A stretch of DNA of 64,000 nt from JAXLRU01 sp046330935. Lineage in GTDB: Bacteria; Actinomycetota; Actinomycetes; Actinomycetales; Kineosporiaceae. Where the stretch lies: contig JAXLRU010000004.1 of the NCBI GenBank assembly GCA_046330935.1, positions 558,001 through 622,000 of the forward strand, in the 5' to 3' direction. Both the position numbers and the translations under genes were made by a program. Within the stretch, counting starts at the first letter, position 1, and each line of letters starts with the position of its first letter. Below the pieces are notes generated by a model that made no database searches, was not told the DNA's origin, and saw only the letters and a list, made by a program, of their open reading frames with translations. Positions 26,832-35,529 of this stretch are shown here, piece after piece.

Positions 26832-26930
26832 CACCATCCAGAGCGGCCGAGAGACCTGGCTCGACGACGCCGCAGCAACCACCTGGGTCACAGACCCGGC
26901 CGGTGCTAACGCCAGGGTCGATGGAGGACA
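26832..26930 (+). ncRNA. SAM-I (S-box) riboswitch
   Basis: Core motifs in order: P1 5' strand CCATC (26834-26838), CAGAGCGGCCGAGAGACC, TGGCTCGACGACGCCGC, AGCAACC, then GGTGCTAACGCC, and P1 3' strand GATGG (26920-26924). These are the conserved S-box blocks (AGAG, GAG-GA, GCAACC, GGTGCTAA). P3 forms from CTGGGTC/GACCCGG. S-adenosylmethionine binding should stabilise P1. The 3' strand of P1 shares two bases with the GGAGG ribosome site of the leader ORF at 26932, so SAM could shut that ORF off directly. It lies about 280 nt upstream of the sulfite reductase gene, fitting sulfur feedback control. Confidence 0.92.
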
Positions 26931-26931
26931 C

Positions 26932-27033
26932 GTGCACGGCAACGGGCTGACCAGCCACCCGAGGATGCTCCCGGCGCGCCCCCGCGCGTCCGCACGGCGG
27001 TGTCCGGCCTGCTGCCGCGCCTGTCCCTGCTGA
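26932..27033 (+). CDS. Polycysteine leader peptide (uORF)
   Basis: A 33-residue ORF between the SAM riboswitch and the sulfite reductase gene. GTG 26932 has GGAGG at 26923-26927, spaced 4 nt exactly as at the sulfite reductase start. The peptide begins MHGNGLTSHPRM and ends RRCPACCRACPC, giving five Cys codons in the last ten before TGA. Cysteine-rich upstream ORFs are known in mycobacteria as cysteine-responsive attenuators of sulfur genes: scarce Cys-tRNA stalls ribosomes and changes downstream RNA folding. A hairpin begins 6 nt after the stop. The ORF is directly visible; the regulatory role is inferred from composition and place. Confidence 0.75.
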   Translation: MHGNGLTSHPRMLPARPRASARRCPACCRACPC

Positions 27034-27039
27034 GCCGCC

Positions 27040-27117
27040 CCGCCGGCGCGACCGGCGGTCCCGCCCCGCCGCCCACCCCAGGTGGAGCGCGCCGTCCCGG
27101 AGTCCGACCGGGCGCGC
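27040..27117 (+). promoter_or_regulatory. Candidate attenuator hairpins downstream of the leader peptide
   Basis: Hairpin 1: CCGCCGG (27040-27046) with CCGGCGG (27052-27058). Hairpin 2: GCGCGCC (27087-27093) with GGCGCGC (27111-27117). A ribosome stalled on the last Cys codons would cover the left arm of hairpin 1. Whether they terminate transcription or mask the sulfite reductase ribosome site cannot be told by eye. Confidence 0.45.
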
Positions 27118-27205
27118 CGCGCCAGGCAGGGCCCACCCCCGGCACGTCCCCGTCCCGATCTCCGCGCCGCCTCCTCCCCGTCGGCGCCCCGTCCCTGGAG
27201 GACTC

Positions 27206-28921
27206 GTGAGCACCCCCACCGGCACCCCCGCCGCCCGCGCCGGGCGCCCCAAGCGCCCGGAAGGTCAGTGGGCCCTCGGCGAGCGCGAGCCGCTCAACGG
27301 CAACGAGGAGTGGAAGCAGCGCGAGGGCGGCCTCGCCGTCCGCGAGCGCATCGAGACCACGTACAGCAAGGACGGCTTCGCCAGCATCCCCGGCGAGGAC
27401 CTGCGCGGCCGCATGCGCTGGTGGGGCCTGTACACCCAGCGCCGCCCCGGCATCGACGGCGGTCGCACCGCCACGCTGGAGCCCGAGGAGCTCGACGACG
27501 AGTACTTCATGCTCCGCGTGCGGATCGACGGCGGCGCCGTCGACCTCGCGCAGCTGAAGGTGCTCGCCGAGATCGCCACCACCTACGCGCGGGGCACCGC
27601 CGACATCAGCGACCGGCAGAACATCCAGTACCACTGGATCCGGATCGAGGACATGCCCGCCATCTGGGCCAAGCTCGAATCCGTCGGCATGATCACCACC
27701 GAGGCGTGCGGTGACACCCCCCGCACGATGCTCGGCTCACCCGTCGCGGGGATCGCCGCCGACGAGATTGTCGACGGCACCCCGGCGCTCGACGAGATCA
27801 AGTCCCGCTGGGTGGGCGACCCCGAGCTCGCGAACCTGCCCCGCAAGTTCAAGACCGCCGTCACCGGCAGCCCGCACCAGGACGTCGTCCACGAGATCAA
27901 CGACATCTCGTTCATCGGCGTCGTCCACCCCGAGCACGGCCCGGGCTTCGACGTGTGGGTCGGCGGCGGGCTGTCCACCTCCCCCATGCTCGCCCAACGC
28001 CTGGGCACCTGGGTGTCGCTGGAGGAGGTCCCCGAGGTCTGGTACGGCGTCATCCAGATCTTCCGCGACTACGGCTACCGCCGGCTGCGCAACCGCGCCC
28101 GGCTGAAGTTCCTCGTCGCCGACTGGGGTGCCGAGAAGTTCCGCGAGGTGCTGGAGACCGAGTACCTCAAGCGCAAGCTCACCGACGGCCCCGCTCCCCC
28201 GCCGTCACCCACCGGCCGCCGCGACCACGTCGGCGTCCACCGGCAGAACGACGGCCGGTTCTACGTGGGCGCCGCGCCCGTCGTGGGCCGCGTCGGCGGC
28301 GACACCCTCGCCGGTCTCGTGGACGCCGTGGAGAAGGCGGGCAGCGCCCGGGTGCGGTTCACGCCCGAGCAGAAGCTCGTCGTCCTCGACGTCGCCGAGG
28401 ACAAGGTGCCCGGCCTGGTCGCCGACCTCGCCGCGATCGGCCTGAACGCCGACGCCTCCACGTTCCGCCGCGGCACGATGGCGTGCACGGGCATCGAGTT
28501 CTGCAAGCTCGCGATCGTCGAGACCAAGGGCGTGGCCGGCGACCTCGTGGCCGAGCTCGAGCGCCGCTTCGCCGACGTCCCCGAGCTGTTCACGCCCGAG
28601 TCCCCCGCCCTCACGATCAACGTCAACGGGTGTCCGAACTCGTGCGCCCGCGCCCAGGTCGCCGACATCGGCCTCAAGGGCGTGCAGCTGCCCAACCCGG
28701 CGGACCCGCAGGGGCCCACCGTCGAGGGCTTCCAGATCCACCTCGGCGGCGGGCTCGGCCTGCACGCCGGATTCGGCCGCAAGGTTCGCGGCCTCAAGAC
28801 CACCAGCGCCGGCCTGCCCGACTACGTCGAGCGCGTCGTCCGCCGGTGGCTCGACCAGCGCACCGCCGACGAGGCCTTCGCCGAGTGGGTCGTGCGCGCG
28901 CAGGAGGAGGACCTCCAGTGA
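27206..28921 (+). CDS. sirA: Ferredoxin-dependent sulfite reductase (siroheme, 4Fe-4S)
   Basis: A 571-aa siroheme protein reducing sulfite to sulfide in assimilation. It has the duplicated nitrite/sulfite reductase architecture: two ferredoxin-like half domains (near TADISDRQNIQYHWIRI and VRFTPEQKLVVLDV) and two siroheme domains. The cluster/siroheme cysteines are TACTGIEFCKLA and NGCPNSCARAQ, the Cys-X5-Cys and Cys-X3-Cys pattern. Nitrite reductase is the alternative, but the SAM riboswitch, the cysteine leader and the overlapping cysH make sulfite the substrate. The GTG start has GGAGG 4 nt before it. First gene of a two-gene operon. Confidence 0.94.
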   Translation: MSTPTGTPAARAGRPKRPEGQWALGEREPLNGNEEWKQREGGLAVRERIETTYSKDGFASIPGEDLRGRMRWWGLYTQRRPGIDGGRTATLEPEELDDEYFMLRVRIDGGAVDLAQLKVLAEIATTYARGTADISDRQNIQYHWIRIEDMPAIWAKLESVGMITTEACGDTPRTMLGSPVAGIAADEIVDGTPALDEIKSRWVGDPELANLPRKFKTAVTGSPHQDVVHEINDISFIGVVHPEHGPGFDVWVGGGLSTSPMLAQRLGTWVSLEEVPEVWYGVIQIFRDYGYRRLRNRARLKFLVADWGAEKFREVLETEYLKRKLTDGPAPPPSPTGRRDHVGVHRQNDGRFYVGAAPVVGRVGGDTLAGLVDAVEKAGSARVRFTPEQKLVVLDVAEDKVPGLVADLAAIGLNADASTFRRGTMACTGIEFCKLAIVETKGVAGDLVAELERRFADVPELFTPESPALTINVNGCPNSCARAQVADIGLKGVQLPNPADPQGPTVEGFQIHLGGGLGLHAGFGRKVRGLKTTSAGLPDYVERVVRRWLDQRTADEAFAEWVVRAQEEDLQ

Positions 28922-30003
28922 GCGAGACCGTGTTCGTCCCCCGCGGCATCGTCGGGGTCCAGGCCGCCGCACCGGCGGCCGCACCCACCGACACCGCAGC
29001 GCCCACCGACACCTCGGCCGCCACCGACGCTGCAGCTCCCACCGACGCCGCGGCGCCCGCCCGGCCCAAGGCGCGGCGGGCCGAGCCGTACCTGTGCCCG
29101 TTCTGCGGCGAGGCCGACCTGCGCCCCACCGAGGACGACCTGTGGCACTGCCGCACCTGCCTGCGGCTGTTCGGGGTCAGCTTCCACGGGCTACGCCAGC
29201 CGACGCCGCCCCCGGCGCCGGCCAAGCCCGAGCCGGTGCGTCCCTCGACGGGCGTCACGCGCGACACGTCGGCCCTGGCCGAGCTGGAGAGCACGCCCGA
29301 GGCCGTCGCCGCCGCGCTGGAGGCCGACCCCGAGGCCTTCGCCGTCCGCGCGAACGCCTACCTCGACGGGCACGACGCGAGCGTCGTCCTCGACTGGGCG
29401 GCCCGCGCGTTCGGCAAGGACTTCGCGATCACCGCCGCCATGGGCGACACGGTGCTCGCGCACCTGGCCTCGCGGGCGGTGCCCGGCGTCGACGTCCTGT
29501 TCATCGACACCGGCTACCACTTCCCCGAGACCCGCGGGGTCGTCGACGCCGTCCGCGACAGCTACAAGGTGCGGCTGCTGAGCATCACCCCGGTGCGCAG
29601 CAAGGCCGAGCACGAGGCCGAGCACGGCGAGCTGTGGAAGACCAACCCCGACCTGTGCTGCAAGCTGCGCAAGGTCACCCCGCTCAACGACTCCCTCGCG
29701 GGGTACCGGGCGTGGGCGACGGGGCTGCGGCGCGACGACTCCCTCGACCGCGCCTGCACCCCCACCGTGCAGTGGGACCCCAAGCGCAAGCTGCTCAAGC
29801 TGGCCCCCATCGCGGCCTGGACCGACGAGGACGTCGAGACCTACCTCGCGGCCAACCCGGACGTCGTCGTCAACCCGCTCGTCCAGCTCGGCTACCGCTC
29901 CATCGGGTGCGCCCCCTGCACCCGGGCCGTCGCCCCCGGCGAGGACGCCCGCGCCGGGCGCTGGGCCGGGCTGGCCAAGACGGAGTGCGGCATCCACATC
30001 TGA
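28918..30003 (+). CDS. cysH: APS/PAPS reductase with N-terminal zinc-ribbon fusion
   Basis: A 361-aa adenylyl-sulfate reductase making sulfite for the enzyme encoded just upstream. The ATP-pyrophosphatase-type fold covers about 110-340. The Fe-S cysteine pairs DLCCKLRK and CAPCTRAV mark the cluster-bearing APS reductase type, and the catalytic cysteine is in the C-terminal ECGIHI. Ahead of it are a start MSETVFVPRG, an Ala/Pro/Thr/Asp repeat (20-48), and a small zinc ribbon with Cys60, Cys63, Cys78 and Cys81 (YLCPFCGEADL ... WHCRTCLRLFG). That ribbon is not part of normal CysH and looks like a fused small protein. GTG 28918 overlaps the sirA stop as GTGA. cysDN are not in the window. Confidence 0.93.
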   Translation: MSETVFVPRGIVGVQAAAPAAAPTDTAAPTDTSAATDAAAPTDAAAPARPKARRAEPYLCPFCGEADLRPTEDDLWHCRTCLRLFGVSFHGLRQPTPPPAPAKPEPVRPSTGVTRDTSALAELESTPEAVAAALEADPEAFAVRANAYLDGHDASVVLDWAARAFGKDFAITAAMGDTVLAHLASRAVPGVDVLFIDTGYHFPETRGVVDAVRDSYKVRLLSITPVRSKAEHEAEHGELWKTNPDLCCKLRKVTPLNDSLAGYRAWATGLRRDDSLDRACTPTVQWDPKRKLLKLAPIAAWTDEDVETYLAANPDVVVNPLVQLGYRSIGCAPCTRAVAPGEDARAGRWAGLAKTECGIHI

Positions 30004-30203
30004 GTCTCGCGCTTCACCGCAGCACCCGCACCACCGCCACGGGCATCTCCCGCCGTGACGCCGCGATCACACCCTGCGGCGCCACGGCGAGGGGTGCCCG
30101 TTCGGCTGCCCGCACGTCCCTGTCCGCGCCCCGCCGACCTGCCTACCTTGAGCGCCTGCGCCGTGACCGGAGGCGGGCGTGACGGCGGGCGCGGGGAGGA
30201 CAC

Positions 30204-33161
30204 GTGAGGGGACGTCGCGCGGCGGCGGGCGCGCTCGTCGTCGGCGTCCTCGCCGCGGGGGCTGCCGTCCTCGCGCCACGCACCAGCGGCTTCAGCGCCA
30301 CCCGCTTCGAGGTGGTCGCGGGCGCGGCCTGGCTGCCGAGCTACCGGATCGGGCAGGTCGCCCTCGTCGACGGCACGACGTCCGACACGGTGGCGCGGGT
30401 CGACGTCGTCGACCGCGAGTCGGCCCTCGACGTCGTCCAGACCGGCAGCAGCGCCGTCGTCGTGCGGCGCGAGACCGGCGCCGTCACGCGCGTCGACGGC
30501 GGCACCCTCGACACCGTCGCCGCGACCCCCTTCGGCAAGGCCGAGGACCTGCAGGCGTTCGCCGGGCCTACCTCGCTGTTCGTCTACGACCGGCGCCGCG
30601 GGGCGCTCGCCGTCCTCGACTCCGACACCCTGCAGCTGCGCCGCCGCGTCGCGCTCGCCCCCGCTCGCACGCCCCGCAGCGTCACCGTGGACGGCGAGGG
30701 CCGCCTCTGGGTGGTCTCCGGCGACACGGGGGCACTGCGCCGCTACGACGCCGCGGGCACGGTCCTCACCGGGGGACGCCTGGCCGACCCCGCCCGCGCC
30801 GACCTCGTGCTCGTGCGCGGTCGGCCCGTCGTCGTCGACGCCGCCGGCGACGCGTCGGTGCGCGAGGTGGACCCGCAGACCGGCGCGCTGCGACCCGCCG
30901 CGTGCCTGCCGGGCGGGCGGGACGGCGTCCGCAGCGCCGGGTCACGGGTGCGCGACCTCGTCTACCTCGCCGACTCCGGCCAGGGCGCGCTGCTCGTCAG
31001 CGACCTGCGCACCGGCCGCTGCGGGGTGCGGGTCGAGGTGGCGCCGCCCGGGTCCGCGCTGGGTACCCCTGTCGAGATCGGCGACGTCGTCCTCGTGGCC
31101 GACTGGACCCACTCGCGCGTCGTCCTCGTCGACACCCGCACGTGGACGGTGCGGCGCCTCGAGGTGCCCGTGCCCCGCGGCGCCGCGTTCGACCTGCTCG
31201 AGGGCACCGGCTTCGCCTACTACAACGACCCGCGGTCCGAGCACGCCGGGGTGATCACCCTCACCGGCGCCGTGCTGCCCAGCCGCAAGTACGACCCCGA
31301 CGACCTCACGGCCACGGGACGGCGGCGCGCACGGGTGCTGCCGAGCGCGTCGCCGTCGGTCACCCCGTCCGTCACGGTGACGGCGACGCCGTCGCGCGAG
31401 CCCGACCGCCGCACCCGCCAGCGGCGCTCGTCGCCACCGCCTCCCGAGCAGGGGCAGACGCCGACGGCGACCCCCACCCCGAGCGCCGTCCCCACCCCGA
31501 CCGACTCCCCGACCAGGCCTCCGGCCGTCCTCCAGATCGCCGTCGACCCGCCGGCCTCGCCGCAGGTGGACAAGCCGTTCCGGTTCCAGGCGCGACTACA
31601 GGGGCAGGGCCGGATCGCGGGCGTCGACTGGACGTTCGGCGACGGCGGGGTCGCCGAGGGCGTCGACGTCACGCACGCCTACGCGAAGGCGAGCCGCTAC
31701 ACCGTGACCGCGACGGCGGTGCTCGCCGACGGCTCGACGCTCAGCCGCACCGCGACCATCGAGGTGCAAGGCGAGCCCGTCGTGCAGATCGCGGGCCTCG
31801 GCCCTGGCGAGACCGACGAGGACACCCCGACCCGGTTCTCGGCCGTATACGTCAACGGCACGCCCACGACCTACCAGTGGACGGTGCGCGCACCCGACGG
31901 CCGGATCCTCACCACCAGCGTCCTGCCCGAGCCGACGTTCACATTCGCCGACCCCACCCCCGACGCCGGCGCCCCCTACGTGGTGGTCCTGCGGATCGAC
32001 GACGACGAGCGGTCGGTGCCGGTCGTCGTCGGCCCCGCGCGCCCCACCCGCGCCACCGTCACCTGCACGCCGTCCCGCCCCGTCGTCGCCTCGTCGGTGA
32101 CGTGCTCCGCGACCGCCTCCGGCTACGTCTCCCAGTGGCACTGGACGGTCACGAACTCCCAGACGGGCACGGTCACGCGCACCACCACGGTGCCGAGGCT
32201 CGCGCTCGCCCCGCTCGGCGAGAACGTCACGCGCGTGCAGGTCGTCGCGGCCAACCGGGCGGGCAGCAGCGCGCCCGCGGCCACCGAGCTGACTCCGGAG
32301 TACACGGCGCTGGGGCCGCTGAGCTGCACGCCGTCGCCCATCCTCACCGACACGACGGTCACCTGCACCGTGACGGCGTACGGCTGGTCGTCGGGGTACG
32401 ACAACCCCCGGTGGAGCCTGACGGCCGAGGGCGGGGCAACTCTGTCGGGGTCCCTGTCCTCCACCTGCGACGGCCAGTGCCGGCTGCGCTGGACGACGCG
32501 GTTCACCAGGGCCGGCGACTACGCCGTGTCGGTGAGCTACACCGGCCCCGGCGGGCATCGGGTCACCAACGGCGGCGTGGTGTCGGTCACCGTGGCCACC
32601 CGCACGCTGACCGTCGTGGCCCCGGCCGGGGTCGACCTGAGCACCGACGACCACTCGTGCGGCGCGGGGCGCACGTGCCGCTGGACGTACGACCGCGGCA
32701 CCCAGGTGGCGGTGCGCGCCGACCCGCAGGAGGGCTACAACGTCTACGGCTGGCAGCCCGACTGCGGCGTCGACCGCCAGCCAGGCATCTGCGCGGTCGT
32801 CCTCGACGACGACACCACGGTGCGGCCCCTCGTCGGCCGTTCGGTGACGCTGCGGCTCGTCGTCGACCCGGGCACGTACTGCCGGACCGGCGAGGACCCC
32901 GCAACGGACGGGTGCAAGGCGTGGGACGCCCCCTTCGTCGTGACGATGAGCAACGGCCAGGGGGCGTTGTCGGACTGCACGTTGGACGTCGGAGCGCCCG
33001 GCTACCGGTGCGCGATCAGCGGCGAGGGGCCGGTGACGTTCTCCCTCACCACCGACCACCAGCCGGGCGTGACCTGGACGGGCTGCGACTCCCACACGAC
33101 GCGCCGCTGCACGGTGCGGGTCAGCGACACCGACCCCAACGTCGAGGCCACGTTCCGCTGA
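30204..33161 (+). CDS. Secreted beta-propeller/PKD protein, paralogue 1
   Basis: A 985-aa exported or membrane-anchored protein (hydrophobic segment 8-25). Residues about 30-365 form repeated short strands (GQVALVDGTTSDTVARVDVV, TRVDGGTLDTVAATPFGKAE, YDRRRGALAVLDSDTLQLRR) read as a beta-propeller. A Thr/Pro/Arg linker (370-440) leads to a PKD domain with WTFGDGGVAEG and THAYAKASRYTVTA, then several Ig-like cysteine-bearing domains (VTCTPSRPVV, SCTPSPIL) to the end. GTG 30204 has GGGGAGGA upstream. It is a clear paralogue of the protein at 38093, with the MoxR-DUF58-transglutaminase genes between them. Function unknown; an extracellular client or scaffold of that module is an inference. Confidence 0.8.
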   Translation: MRGRRAAAGALVVGVLAAGAAVLAPRTSGFSATRFEVVAGAAWLPSYRIGQVALVDGTTSDTVARVDVVDRESALDVVQTGSSAVVVRRETGAVTRVDGGTLDTVAATPFGKAEDLQAFAGPTSLFVYDRRRGALAVLDSDTLQLRRRVALAPARTPRSVTVDGEGRLWVVSGDTGALRRYDAAGTVLTGGRLADPARADLVLVRGRPVVVDAAGDASVREVDPQTGALRPAACLPGGRDGVRSAGSRVRDLVYLADSGQGALLVSDLRTGRCGVRVEVAPPGSALGTPVEIGDVVLVADWTHSRVVLVDTRTWTVRRLEVPVPRGAAFDLLEGTGFAYYNDPRSEHAGVITLTGAVLPSRKYDPDDLTATGRRRARVLPSASPSVTPSVTVTATPSREPDRRTRQRRSSPPPPEQGQTPTATPTPSAVPTPTDSPTRPPAVLQIAVDPPASPQVDKPFRFQARLQGQGRIAGVDWTFGDGGVAEGVDVTHAYAKASRYTVTATAVLADGSTLSRTATIEVQGEPVVQIAGLGPGETDEDTPTRFSAVYVNGTPTTYQWTVRAPDGRILTTSVLPEPTFTFADPTPDAGAPYVVVLRIDDDERSVPVVVGPARPTRATVTCTPSRPVVASSVTCSATASGYVSQWHWTVTNSQTGTVTRTTTVPRLALAPLGENVTRVQVVAANRAGSSAPAATELTPEYTALGPLSCTPSPILTDTTVTCTVTAYGWSSGYDNPRWSLTAEGGATLSGSLSSTCDGQCRLRWTTRFTRAGDYAVSVSYTGPGGHRVTNGGVVSVTVATRTLTVVAPAGVDLSTDDHSCGAGRTCRWTYDRGTQVAVRADPQEGYNVYGWQPDCGVDRQPGICAVVLDDDTTVRPLVGRSVTLRLVVDPGTYCRTGEDPATDGCKAWDAPFVVTMSNGQGALSDCTLDVGAPGYRCAISGEGPVTFSLTTDHQPGVTWTGCDSHTTRRCTVRVSDTDPNVEATFR

Positions 33162-33202
33162 CGGCGGCGTCGCCCGTGGGGGTGCCCGCACGGTTGCCCC
33201 AA

Positions 33203-33218
33203 CGCCTCTGGGGAGGCG
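33203..33218 (+). terminator. Small hairpin after paralogue 1
   Basis: CGCCTC-TGGG-GAGGCG, 41 bp past the stop. Short stem, so only a possible terminator before the MoxR gene. Confidence 0.45.
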
Positions 33219-33344
33219 CGCTGGCCGGCCCCTAGGCTGGCGACCGGTCGTGTGCCCTCGCCCGGCACGCCGGACCTTCGCGGCTGGCACCGGGGGAACC
33301 GACGCACCCGCCGTCCCGCCCGCACGTCCCCCGAGGGGTCCTCC

Positions 33345-34331
33345 GTGAGCTTCGACTCCGCCCAGCCGGCCTACGCCGACGCGGCCTGGTTCTCCGAGCG
33401 GTTCGAGGCCCTCGTGGCCAACATCGAGACGTTCATCAAGGGCAAGCCGGCGGTCGTCCGCATGGCCGTCGTCTGCATGGTCGCCGAGGGGCATCTGCTC
33501 ATCGACGACGTCCCGGGCGTGGGCAAGACCTCGCTCGCCAAGGCGATCTCGCACTCGATCGACGCGTCGATGCGGCGCATCCAGTTCACGCCCGACCTGC
33601 TGCCCAGCGACGTCACCGGCGTCTCGATCTTCAACCAGGCCAGCCGCGAGTTCGAGTTCCGCCCCGGCGGCGTGTTCGCGAACATCGTGCTGGGCGACGA
33701 GATCAACCGCGCCTCGCCGAAGACGCAGTCGGCGCTGCTGGAGGTCATGGAGGAGCGGCAGGTCACGGTCGACTCCGTGCCCTACCCGGTGCCCGACCCC
33801 TTCGTCGTCATCGCCACCCAGAACCCCGTGGAGCAGGGCGGCACCTACGAGCTGCCCGAGGCCCAGCGCGACCGGTTCATGATGCGCATGTCGATGGGCT
33901 ACCCCTCGCACGAGGCCGAGCGCGAGATCATCGTCAACCGCGTCAACGGCTACCGGGCCGAGAACCTGCGGCCCGTGATGACCCTGGCCGAGTTCCAGCA
34001 GATGATCGCCTTCGCGCGCGGCGTGCACCTGGCCGACTCGATCTCGGCCTACATCGTCACCCTCGTCCAGGCCACCCGCCGCCTGCCCGAGCTGCGCCTG
34101 GGCGTCAGCCCCCGCGGGTCCGTCGCGCTCGCCGTCGCCTCGCAGTCGCACGCGGCGGCCTCGGGCCGCACGTTCGTCACCGCCGACGACGTCAAGGCGA
34201 TGGCCCCCATCGTGCTGCCGCACCGCATGCTGCTGCGCCCCGAGGCCGAGCTGCAGGGCGCCGACGCCACCACGCTGCTGGCCCAGCTGCTGGGCGCCGT
34301 GCCGGTGCCCAGCCAGCCGACCCGGCTGTGA
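33345..34331 (+). CDS. MoxR-family AAA+ ATPase
   Basis: A 328-aa MoxR-type AAA+ chaperone. Walker A is DVPGVGKTSLAKA and Walker B is IVLGDEINRASPK. Sensor 1 lies in VIATQNPVEQGGTYELPEAQ and the AAA lid follows with LGVSPRGSVAL. MoxR proteins act with DUF58/VWA proteins to mature or assemble targets; a DUF58 gene follows 13 bp on. GTG 33345 is preceded by the short CGAGGGGTCCTCC. Confidence 0.95.
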   Translation: MSFDSAQPAYADAAWFSERFEALVANIETFIKGKPAVVRMAVVCMVAEGHLLIDDVPGVGKTSLAKAISHSIDASMRRIQFTPDLLPSDVTGVSIFNQASREFEFRPGGVFANIVLGDEINRASPKTQSALLEVMEERQVTVDSVPYPVPDPFVVIATQNPVEQGGTYELPEAQRDRFMMRMSMGYPSHEAEREIIVNRVNGYRAENLRPVMTLAEFQQMIAFARGVHLADSISAYIVTLVQATRRLPELRLGVSPRGSVALAVASQSHAAASGRTFVTADDVKAMAPIVLPHRMLLRPEAELQGADATTLLAQLLGAVPVPSQPTRL

Positions 34332-34344
34332 CCCGGGGCCTGCC

Positions 34345-35529
34345 GTGCTGACCCGGTCGGGGGTGGCCCTGCTCGTCCTGGCCCCCGTGCTGCTCCTGGC
34401 CGGCTGGATCGTCGACTACCCCGAGCTGGTCGTCCTCGGCCTGGCCTGCCTGCTCGCGGTGCTCGTGGCCGCGATCTGGATGGTCCTGCAACCCAACCTC
34501 GTGGGCGTGCGCGACATCGACCCCAGCCGGGTGGCGCAGGGCGAGGGGGCCCGCGCGGTGCTGACCGTGCGCAACCGCAGCCGCCGCCGCTCCCCGCCGA
34601 TCCTCGCCAGCGAGTCGGTCGGCGACCGGCAGGTGATCGTGCCGCTGCCCACCCTCGCCGCGGGTGCCGAGCACACCACCGCCTACCACCTGCCCACCTC
34701 GCGCCGCGGCGTCTTCGACGTGGGTCCGCTGACGATCGGGCACAGCGACCCGCTGCGGCTGATGACCATCGGCCGCCGCCACTCCACGCTCTCGACGCTG
34801 TACGTGCACCCGCGCCTGCACACGGTGCTGCCGCTGCCGACGGGCCGCAACGAGGACATGGACGGACCGACGTCGAACTCCTCGCCTCGCGGCGGCATCG
34901 CGTTCCACTCGCTGCGCGAGTACGAGCTCGGCGACGACCTGCGCCTGGTCCACTGGAAGTCCTACGCCAAGACCGGCACCCTCATGGTCCGCAACAACGT
35001 GGTGCCGAACGAGCCGAAGATGTGGGTGGTGCTCGACACCCGCGCCGACTCCTACACGGAGACCGACGCCGCCGCCCGCCGCGACCGCGACGACGCCGAG
35101 TCGAGCTTCGAGGACGCCGTCCGCGCCGCCGGCTCCCTCGCCCTGGCCGCCTACACCCACGACTTCCCGCTCGAGGTCATCACGACCGGCGGGTTCCGGG
35201 CGGCCGCCTCCCGCAGTGCCGGCGACTTCGGCGAGGTGCTCGACCTTCTCGCGGCCGTGCAGGTCGGCGAGGACGACCCGGGGCTGCGGGCCCTGACGTC
35301 GCTGCCGGTCACCGAGGACGGCATCGCCCTCGGCGTCGTCACCGGCCAGCCCGACGCCGACCAGACCGGCGCCGTCGCCCTCGTGCGCCCCCGGTTCCAG
35401 ATGGTCTCGGTCGTGCAGGTCGGCGAGCGGTTCGGCCGCCCGGCGCCGCACATCGGGGGCGCCTTCTGCATCAACGTCGCCACCAGCGAGGAGTTCGCCA
35501 TGGCCTGGAACCGGCGGGTCCTGCGATGA
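34345..35529 (+). CDS. DUF58 domain membrane protein
   Basis: A 394-aa protein with two N-terminal transmembrane helices (about 7-22 and 28-48), an Ig-like extracytoplasmic beta region, and the DUF58 motif FHSLREYELGDDLRLVHWKSYAKTG starting a VWA-like fold (MWVVLDTRADS). Partner of the MoxR ATPase in many bacteria. Its stop overlaps the next start as ATGA, so expression is coupled with the transglutaminase-like gene. Confidence 0.92.
   Translation: MLTRSGVALLVLAPVLLLAGWIVDYPELVVLGLACLLAVLVAAIWMVLQPNLVGVRDIDPSRVAQGEGARAVLTVRNRSRRRSPPILASESVGDRQVIVPLPTLAAGAEHTTAYHLPTSRRGVFDVGPLTIGHSDPLRLMTIGRRHSTLSTLYVHPRLHTVLPLPTGRNEDMDGPTSNSSPRGGIAFHSLREYELGDDLRLVHWKSYAKTGTLMVRNNVVPNEPKMWVVLDTRADSYTETDAAARRDRDDAESSFEDAVRAAGSLALAAYTHDFPLEVITTGGFRAAASRSAGDFGEVLDLLAAVQVGEDDPGLRALTSLPVTEDGIALGVVTGQPDADQTGAVALVRPRFQMVSVVQVGERFGRPAPHIGGAFCINVATSEEFAMAWNRRVLR

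Noticed and set aside
27082..27714. Alternative reading frame overlapping the start of sirA
   Set aside because: Pro/Arg/Ala-rich shadow of sirA with no conserved features; the sirA frame carries the siroheme protein.
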